From: Hsuehochloa calcarea | Lineage: Eukaryota; Streptophyta; Magnoliopsida; Poales; Poaceae | Reading direction: 5' to 3' | Assembly: GCA_036346395.1 (NCBI GenBank) | Contig: CM070594.1 | Coordinates: forward strand, 15,223,385 to 15,287,384 | Length of the DNA stretch: 64,000 nt | Shown: positions 50,054-64,000 of the stretch, in pieces | Layout of the letters: each line of letters begins with the position of its first letter | Numbering within the stretch: position 1 is the first letter of the stretch | Notes under the pieces: model-generated | What the model was told of the DNA's origin: nothing | What the model saw: only the letters and a program-made list of their open reading frames with translations | The model's database searches: none | Made by a program: the position numbers and the translations under genes

Positions 50054-51745
50054 CAAATCAAGTTTTGGGAAAACACTTTCTTGGTGAGCGAAACAACAAA
50101 AAGACAAGTTTGAACAAGCTACTAGTTATTCATATTTTGACAAATACTTCAAGTGTGGCTCTGTTTATCTTAGCGGCCGCTAAGCATGTCATAATTATAT
50201 ATTTTAACTCAAGGCAGCCATTATTAGCTACTACAAAATTTTACTCATGCTCTTCTAAAATGTTTACAGGTAACTGCCATCACTGTGTTCAACATTTTGA
50301 TGAATGATGCTGTGGTAAGTTCGTGGAATTCCTAACAATGTGTAATTATATCAAAATTTATCTTCCATTTATACCATGAATATTGAATTATTGGTAATTT
50401 CAATTTTTTTCTAACCTCGGGAGCCGGGATATAAATAACAGAGTCAGGACCTAAGAGCTTCAGCCAATGGCGTTGCTGTAACACTAATGTCCATCTTTAA
50501 AGCTATTGCTCCAGCTGTTGCAGGTGCTATGTAAGTATTCATGATCCAGTGTTTTACACACTATGTATTGCAATCACGATGGAAATATATAGCAGTTTAC
50601 TGTAAAGTTTTAGATTTCACTTTGATTAGTTCCAGAGCAGCTATTGGAGCTGCTCTACATTCATCTAATATTTTCTATGGCAAACAGCAACTATCTCAAT
50701 TCCTCAACTAGTTATATTTATATTTTGTGGATCAGTTTAGTGACAATGAAAATTAAACATGTCAGTTTATTTGTTGTGATGTTCAACTCTCTCTTTTTTT
50801 TACCACGAATTGTTATAGCGTTCATTCATCGTGATATCCAACTTGGAATCTAAAACTTCCTTTATTTGCAAACCTGAGGGTGCTTTTTTCTTATTACATT
50901 TTTAAGGATAAATATCACCTAATCATGTTGATTAAAACTTCCCTTGTAGATTTTCATGGGCTCAAAGGCGTCAAACAGCTTCATTTCTTCCAGGTATTAC
51001 ATAGTTGATTTTTTTTCAAGTACATGGGTGAATATGAATACAGAAATTCTATTGGTGTTTTAACAAAAGTGCAATAAACTCTTCGTCAGAATCTAAGTTA
51101 TCTACAATTGGTTTTAAATATTTGTTTTACATCTCTCAAAATGCCATGAGCATTTCAATTGAAGGATTAAAATAGAGATGCATATGCTTAATATGTCTGT
51201 GTAAAGAATACCTAGAGATTGGCTGAGTGGAATCAATGGTACAGAGTCAAAAGGGTAATGGTACTTGTGAAGGTCATCTCTTCAATTTTTAAAGTATGAT
51301 TATAAAATACGATTGCTTCCTACTTCTTGAAAGCTCAGGCTTTTAGGGCAAGATGGCTCAACTTACTAGTTCTTATGAGGGCATCTGCGATATTTAGATG
51401 GCAACATATTAGACTAGAAGATCCAGTGATGGACTGATTTCAAGATCACGTTAAATCCGTACCTTCGTTTTTGGTTAAGCTATGCTTTTCTAAGAAGATC
51501 AAGCTTACATGTATCCTTTTAAAAAAACTTACATGTGAGGAGTATGTTGACGTGCAAGTCGAAATATTGCCTAAGATGAAAAGATTGTATACCGTTGATA
51601 CGATATAAAACTCTTAATTCTGTTGATATCTGCTCTGGATCTTGCAGGCGACCACTTGGTGTTTTTCATGCTGAACGTCTTCACAGTTATAGGTCTTGTG
51701 TTCACCTTCAGACCATTTTTTGCTAGAAGCGGCACGAGGCATTAA
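39902..51745 (+). CDS. ZIFL1: Zinc-induced facilitator-like (ZIFL) major facilitator transporter
   Basis: ZIFL proteins are 12-TM MFS antiporters of tonoplast or plasma membrane linked to Zn/phytosiderophore, K+ and auxin transport. Exons: 39902-40064, 43475-43515, 44174-44234, 44380-44482, 44631-44733, 46929-46982, 47078-47140, 47622-47671, 47749-47824, 48565-48753, 48908-48995, 49627-49712, 49791-49898, 50270-50314, 50442-50530, 50950-50993, 51648-51745. All are GT..AG with agreeing phases; the protein is 486 residues, normal for the family. Seen: the ZIFL cysteine motif CPGC (residues 24-27), the MFS loop WGVVADKYGRKP, the antiporter motif SSRAVGLIVGPAIGG and the histidine motif PETLHKH. 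The frame is intact. Introns 1, 5 and 11 carry a hAT element, a TRIM and a MITE; a second TRIM lies 31 bp after the stop. The member name is by similarity. Confidence 0.95.
40815..43069 (-). repeat. Probable LTR-type remnant in ZIFL intron 1, split by a hAT element
   Basis: On the minus strand the right edge begins TGTTAGTGATATGCCC, an LTR-like start. The left part (about 40990-41340) contains repeated CGACCAGTTCGTA-type motifs, recalling the CGACCAC repeats in the old Copia LTR. The hAT insertion at 41408-42510 splits it. The left border and target duplication were not found. Confidence 0.35.
41408..42510. mobile_element. Non-autonomous hAT-type element with GC-rich cargo (ZIFL intron 1)
   Basis: Begins CAGTCTTCCCCTAG and ends GGTGAACACTG, with a perfect 8-bp target duplication GGTAAATC (41400-41407 and 42511-42518). 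Ends are rich in CCTAGGCG, as in 10673-11635, so both belong to one family. The interior has a Ser/Pro/Leu-coding pyrimidine-rich tract (about 41690-42010) and GTAGTA/GGCAGT repeats. No transposase is visible. Confidence 0.85.
44814..44863. repeat. About 22-bp tandem repeat in ZIFL intron 5
   Basis: CAGATACTCGTATTCACA is repeated twice in succession. Confidence 0.7.
45175..45307 (-). repeat. LTR of element A (3' in element sense)
   Basis: 133-bp terminal direct repeat, TGTTAG...TTAACA. Confidence 0.93.
46643..46777 (-). repeat. LTR of element A (5' in element sense)
   Basis: 135-bp terminal direct repeat adjacent to the tRNA-Met primer-binding site. Confidence 0.93.
49323..49539. mobile_element. 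hAT MITE of the CCGGCCGG family, copy a (ZIFL intron 11)
   Basis: 217 bp, CATGGATTGAAATCCCGG to GGTTTTTGAATCCCTG, with a perfect 8-bp target duplication CTTGGAAC (49315-49322 and 49540-49547). The interior is rich in GGCCGGTAACCGG palindromes. Noncoding. Confidence 0.9.
49870..50202. repeat. Diverged tandem duplication including the end of ZIFL exon 13
   Basis: 49870-50023 and 50051-50202 align along their length with period about 181 bp. Shared blocks are ACTTTCTCGGTGAG / ACTTTCTTGGTGAG, ACAAGCTACTAGTT and CTAAGCATG. The left unit includes the last bases of exon 13 and its GT donor; the right unit is a decayed copy with a GTGAG donor look-alike at about 50083. A TA microsatellite separates them. 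Confidence 0.8.
50019..50050. repeat. (TA)n microsatellite
   Basis: Uninterrupted TA tract between the two duplicated units in ZIFL intron 13. Confidence 0.95.
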
Positions 51746-51775
51746 TGCATTAACACTATGATCTATGATCCATTT

Positions 51776-52165
51776 TGTTAGAGATATGTTAGAATAGAAG
51801 TTGGAATAAGGACTCTTATATTCATTATCTATATATAGCATATACCTCTTGTACTCTTATATATATCGCCTATTGGGCCTCTTCAATGATATACACACAA
51901 TTCCTAACATGGTATTTTCAAGAATTGCATGCTACGACGACATTATCAAGACTCGGACTTTGAATTTTCCATATTTTAGTATCAACTCTTTCCAAATACA
52001 ATGCTATTGCATACGCCTTGCATTTGAGGGGGTGTTAGAGATATGTTAGAATAGAAGTTAGAATAAGGACTCTTATATGCTTTATCTATATATAGTATAT
52101 ACCTCTTATACTCCTATATATATCGTTTATTAGGCATCTTCAATGATATACACACAATTCCTGCA
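51776..52165 (+). mobile_element. TRIM/SMART-like miniature LTR element B (ZIFL 3' flank)
   Basis: Only 390 bp: LTRs 51776-51909 and 52033-52165 (about 134 bp each, TGTTAGAGATATG start) around a 123-bp interior. The target duplication CATTT (51771-51775 and 52166-52170) is perfect. The interior opens with TGGTAT, a decayed primer-binding site, and closes with the purine tract TTTGAGGGGG. Its last 100 bases match the 3' internal part of element C. It begins 31 bp after the ZIFL stop, so it probably lies in the 3' UTR or at the polyadenylation region. Confidence 0.92.
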
Positions 52166-52413
52166 CATTTTACCCAGGAGCAGATACTCTTTTGATATAG
52201 CTGGCCTGTCCGATTCGGGCAAGAATAAAGAGTTGCTGTAATATCTATCTCCTTCCCTTAAGTTTAGTGTATGTGCTGTACGCCACAAACTACTCTTTTT
52301 GTACCACAGCGACACATGTTATGCTTAAAGAACATTCTGTTGTTGTCAATTTTCACGTGTGCTGAAAAAGCATTCTTTTCGAAAATTACCTAGAAAATAA
52401 CTGACGAGAAGTA

Positions 52414-52478
52414 AGCCCTGTTTGGCAGGTAATAGTTTAATTTTTACAGGATTTTTCCCCCACAACCCAAACAGGGGC
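52414..52478. repeat. Very small inverted-repeat element
   Basis: GCCCTGTTTGG and CCAAACAGGGGC form inverted ends 65 bp apart. The sequence resembles a solo MITE end or a miniature element; no target duplication was resolved. Confidence 0.4.
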
Positions 52479-52871
52479 GTAAAACACTGGTCATCACCAA
52501 AAAAAAAACCTTTGATTTTTTTTTTGTTTTTGCATGAGGCATATTATGATGTGGTATTGCATGTGTCTCGTGTCTTCGCATGATAACTCATAACTCTCGA
52601 ACCATTTAGAGTGTAATAACGTAAAACTAAAATTATGTTTGTCATATACGGTTCGTGTGAGCACCATACAAAGTTGACAAATACTATACACTTAAAGGGA
52701 CAAATAGCAAAAAAATCAATATGTTTACACTTCATGTACTGTTTATACCATAGCTACACCCAAACCAAAAGATGGTTTATACCATTGCTACACCCAAACT
52801 AAAAGACCAAAAACTCACTGCTCTTAATAGAACATCTAGCAAAATAAAAGAAAAGGAAAGTCACCGAGAAC

Positions 52872-53027
52872 CAGGGGCGGGCGGATTCAGGCATTAGGCT
52901 AAAACCCGAGGTTTGAAAATTTTATCAGTGTATGTATTTTTTATAAAAAAAAATCACCAAACATTCAATTTAGGACAAGAACAGCTGGCCTAGTCTGAGA
53001 CTTAGACCGTAACTAACTTCGCCACTA
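52872..53027. mobile_element. 156-bp hAT-type MITE (CAGGGGCGG end)
   Basis: CAGGGGCGG at the left and CGCCACTA at the right, flanked by a perfect 8-bp target duplication CCGAGAAC (52864-52871 and 53028-53035). Noncoding. A related end (TAGGGGCGGAATC) occurs at about 53092, unpaired. Confidence 0.7.
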
Positions 53028-53554
53028 CCGAGAACAGTAATGCACATTAATTTGTTGAGTGCTTATATGGGTTGGATAATAACCCTAGATCTAGGGGCGG
53101 AATCAAGCTTTGGATTACCTGGGTTATAGCTCAAGGCTTAAGATCAAAAGACTATGAACATTCTCTTAAAAAATCATCAAATATACAAGTTCAACTCAAA
53201 AAGAACTAATCAACTCGAGTCTTAGCCTAAATCTATCATATGTGTAAACCGAAATGTTATATGAAACCTTCTCAAACAAACCTTCAGCCAGCCAAGCCAA
53301 GTGGAAGCGCAGCGTGGATGCCAGGGCGGGCTGGCTAGTAACACAGGCTAGCAGAGCGTGAGAGGAAGCCGCGAAACAGGGTGCGCGTAGCATTTTTTCC
53401 CCTTGTCCGGTCTTACCCTTCGCCGTCCGTCTCCGTAAGTTTTCCTCCCCGTCGCGCTCCTCCCTTTCCATTCCTCCACTCGCGCTTCGCCTCTCCATCT
53501 CTCTCAGATCCCCCTTGCCTCGTCGCCTTCTTCCGCGTGTTGGGGGTAGGAGCC

Positions 53555-60771
<7,217 letters not shown>

Positions 60772-61120
60772 GATGCCATTCTGATTTCTGAAGCTAGTTC
60801 TCTCCTGATGGTAGTAACTAGTTTAGCTTCGAAAACTGACAGCATTTGGTTATTCCCTATTCCATCCGTGGATGAACATATTTGTGTTTGTTTTCTTCCC
60901 AGGGATGTTGGTAATTTCGTTTGGATTTGTTTGCAGTTATATTACATTTGTGTTATCTTGGTACGATGATGCTTTTCCCTTCCAAATTGAGATGATGATC
61001 TTTTTTGTGCTGTTAACTTCTTGGGGTACATAATTACCGAATGAATTCGCATCAGTGATCTGGGTAGGACTTGTGATCTTAGTCGGAGTTTTTCAAGAGA
61101 AAGGAGATATTGGTTTTTGT

Positions 61121-61610
61121 TAGGGCTGAAAGCCCGATCCGGCGCCGAATTTGGGGGGAAAAAATCCGCCCTGGTAACTATTTTTAATCTTGATTCGTAT
61201 CTGATATTATATATATATATCCGAAAAATTTAGTGGAATAGATATGGGAATAACAATATCCGATCTGTATTCTTATTTTATAGGATATCTGATAAACATC
61301 AATATCCTCTGTAGTTTTTTGGTCATTGGTTAATATATAATATGAATTTACATTTAACTATGTTTATGTTGTTAAGTAGGAAAAATGATTCTCTAATAGG
61401 CAGTAATTTGATACTTTTGTTAGTGAAGTTATATTTTATATATATATAGACACACTATCGATTAAGTTATCCTAATCGATTTTAATCCAATCCGCATTCG
61501 TCCTGTGTTTGTATCTCAAAAATAATCCGTATTTGCATTTGTATCTGCATCTAACTTTAGGTAAAAATATAGATTAGGATAAAAAAGAATGGTATCCGTT
61601 TTCACCCTTA
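61121..61610. mobile_element. hAT-type MITE (TAGGGCTGAAA end)
   Basis: 490 bp, TAGGGCTGAAAGCCCG to GTTTTCACCCTTA, flanked by a perfect 8-bp target duplication GTTTTTGT (61113-61120 and 61611-61618). AT-rich interior with ATCCGNAT-type repeats; no coding capacity. Confidence 0.85.
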
Positions 61611-62664
61611 GTTTTTGTTTTACTTTAAAAAGTTGGCTGCAGATCTAATCATTGTACAGTAGGTCCAAAGTGCGATTTTGCCTTCATCCATGCTTTTCTT
61701 CCCTTATTGCTTTTCTCTTTTGGAAAGGTCGATCTGTGCAATTTATTTTATTTTATCAATTTAGCTGAGTTCTTCTGTCCGTCTTGAAGCTTTCAAAATT
61801 TAAAAATTCATCATCTGTATTAAACTGGAAAAGGGTAGGCAATGCAATCTAGAAACCACATTTTGGCTGTCTTATTTTCTGAGAACAGACGCTGGAAAAC
61901 GACAATTACAGATTTTTCTTCGTTCAAAAGAGGGAAATTCTCAAACAAGCATTGATCAACGAGGAATCCGTCAAATGGAGTTTTCCTGTCTGCTGAATCT
62001 TCTGTGCAGTTCTCAATTTTTTAAACAAAATCAAAGGAACTCTTCAAAGGTCAGAGATCTCCATTGCTTTAAACTTGGACAAACCAATGGGCTTGATTAT
62101 TCAAACTAGATAATATATAACTTCACGGAAAGACTTCGCATTCCGCGTGCCACAATTTTTTAAAAAAATGAGAAAGAAATAATTCGATCTTTTGTCCAGC
62201 ACTTGATAGCATTTTATTCACACCGTTGCAGCAGCAGCGGCTTGTTTATATCTTCCATTTTATCTAATTTATTTATATCTTCCATTCTTCTCTAATTTAT
62301 TTTCTCTTTTCCACTGGAAAAAAAATACATGCAAGCATTTATTCACGATCACACAGAAAACAATCACCACTCTCATATTTCTGAAGAATATGCGATGACA
62401 ATGTCATCCCTATTTTCTCAATTACACTGATTCCTTAATCTACATAAGTAATCATAATCAACACATTTTCAATGGAGGGAGTAGCATCTTGCAGACCGGA
62501 GACGAGCTGAAATCTGTCCTCTGGTAATTTCTCACTGCAAAAAGGTGGCATCTATCCTTCTCTCCGTAGAAGAAAAGGAGAGGGGATTAAAGCAGCTTAA
62601 CAAAAGCAGATACCTAGTAGGATTACATAATGAGAAGTCTTTTACGGGTTGCCTGTTACGAAGA

Positions 62665-62948
62665 AAGGCGCGGGGGCTTAGTAAGTGCGTAAACAGTACT
62701 GTGGTACTGTAGCAATACGTAAACAGTAGCATTGTACTGCAACACCTTTATTTTCATACATACTGATTTATTTTCATACATCCTGATTGGTTTTCTAGAA
62801 TAAAGAATAGTTGATTAGGTGGGTTATTTTGATATTCCTTATGTATCAAGTTATTATTAGGATTATGATCTTATATATTAGTAATATTATTTTTAATAGT
62901 TGAAAAAATTATATTGGATTGATAGACTTCTTTATAAATTATTTCTTA
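62665..62948 (+). repeat. Direct repeat 1 of a probable truncated LTR pair
   Basis: Matches 63381-63636 over about 250 bp (shared TGATTGGTTTTCTAGAATAA, TTATGTATCAAGTTATTATT). Just beyond it, CTCTATAAAAGGG at about 62970 is a strong TATA-like motif, which would suit an LTR promoter. Confidence 0.65.
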
Positions 62949-63380
62949 GGCGTCAAGTCGGGTTGTCTCTATAAAAGGGATAACATATATTTATTATCAA
63001 TCTAAGTAATAAGAAATCAAAAGTTCAACTAAGTCTCAGAGCCTCGCTATAAGCAACACAGAGTGCAGCGACTGAGGGGACAATGCCGCCGTCGTGTCCT
63101 TCCCGCCATCGTCACGCTCCATAGTAGTAAGGGTGTAACTGCTACCACATGTCAATTGCCCGCACCGTAGACGTCTTCCTCAACGCCACGACATGCTAAG
63201 ACACTTCTTCCTTGTGCGTCATATGTTGGAGTGTCGCTGATTTACTCTCAAGCGGACCGATACCGATACCGATACCAGATACTCTTGTCAACATAGGGGC
63301 CACCAAGGACTTCAACCGTGGCTACCATCACAGCTCGAAGACGAGTTATCTCGCTGCGAGCCGTGCAATGTTATAGAGAT

Positions 63381-63636
63381 AGGAGCGAGGGGCCGTAGTA
63401 CGCGCGTGAACAGCACCGGTACTGTGGTGATGCTTGAACAGTACCACACACGGTAGCACCTTTATTTCCATACATATTGATTGGTTTTCTAGAATAAAGA
63501 ATATCTGGTTAGATATGTTATTTTGGTATTCTTTATGTATCAAGTTATTATTAGAAATATGATCTTATTTATTATGAATGTTATTTTTAATAGTTAGAAA
63601 TATTAGATTGAATTAATCCTTATAGGATATTTCTTA
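63381..63636 (+). repeat. Direct repeat 2 of a probable truncated LTR pair
   Basis: Second copy, same orientation, lacking the TATA-containing extension. The GC-rich 430-bp spacer has no retroviral domain I can see. Confidence 0.65.
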
Positions 63637-64000
63637 CACGTATCTCCGTAACATTGTCAGTGCATCGGATTATATTAACTTGAGACATCATCTCCTCTCT
63701 TTTTTTTAACTCTCTTTTTGCTGCTACATCAGACCAAGAACTACAGCCTGCAGCTTTTACACAGTGCATGCACCGTGCGTGCAGTGCAGTTCCAGCAAAT
63801 AATGGCCATCTCATGGCCAAAGCAGAATCTATCTGCCACTGCCCAACCCTAGTGTCTCATGCCAGCCTGGGTTAACCTGAATACCACAAGCTGCCCGTGC
63901 CCAATTTCTCACTCAGCTTCCCGTCCACTCCTCACTAACCTGCTCTAGTTGACATCTACCAGATACCAGTATATTATACTTCTACTTTGCTAGAGTTTTG

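Larger units (their letters stand above)
60772..64000. other. Region downstream of calmodulin
   Basis: The first 250-300 bases are likely CaM 3' UTR. The rest is AT-rich and repeat-derived: a hAT-type element (61121-61610) and a pair of direct repeats (62665-62948, 63381-63636). No further gene was recognised. Confidence 0.5.

Overview
This is nuclear DNA from a grass (Poaceae). The evidence is GC-rich first exons next to AT-rich introns with GT..AG junctions, Stowaway and hAT MITEs, Copia and TRIM-type LTR elements, and five plant genes whose encoded proteins look grass-like. The species cannot be fixed from sequence alone. From memory, rice carries a ZIFL gene and a calmodulin gene at neighbouring loci on chromosome 1, so this looks like the colinear interval in a larger, more repeat-laden grass genome.

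Genes in order: a La-related protein 1 gene (minus, 2980-12579, 14 exons); the U2 snRNP subunit SF3A1 (minus, 19949-22444, 2 exons); translin-associated factor X, TRAX (plus, 25086-29056, 6 exons); a ZIFL-type major facilitator transporter (plus, 39902-51745, 17 exons); and a canonical calmodulin (plus, 53555-60771, 2 exons around a 6.8 kb intron). SF3A1 and TRAX are divergent; ZIFL and calmodulin are tandem. These are ordinary eukaryotic single-gene units: LARP1, SF3A1 and TRAX act in RNA metabolism, ZIFL in membrane transport, calmodulin in Ca2+ signalling. There is no operon or gene-cluster logic.

Repeats make up most of the rest. From 30.7 to 39.3 kb a decayed minus-strand Copia element is split by a younger, complete plus-strand Copia element (33479-38512) with a perfect 5-bp target duplication. 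Three short non-autonomous LTR elements of one family (45175-46777, 51776-52165, 57814-59413) share primer-site, polypurine and internal sequences; one carries a fragment of an oligopeptide-transporter gene. Several hAT-type elements have 8-bp target duplications, including three delimited copies of a CCGGCCGG-rich MITE within 10 kb, one of them nested in a TRIM.

TRAX, ZIFL and calmodulin have intact reading frames. LARP1 (4.2-4.5 kb) and SF3A1 (20.0-21.2 kb) carry clusters of one- or two-base deletions, mostly in short homopolymers. The ends of the young Copia coding region look the same. Patches of uncorrected read error are the likeliest explanation, but decay of one gene copy in a polyploid cannot be excluded. 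I found no CRISPR array, rRNA or convincing tRNA, and no defence-type gene cluster.
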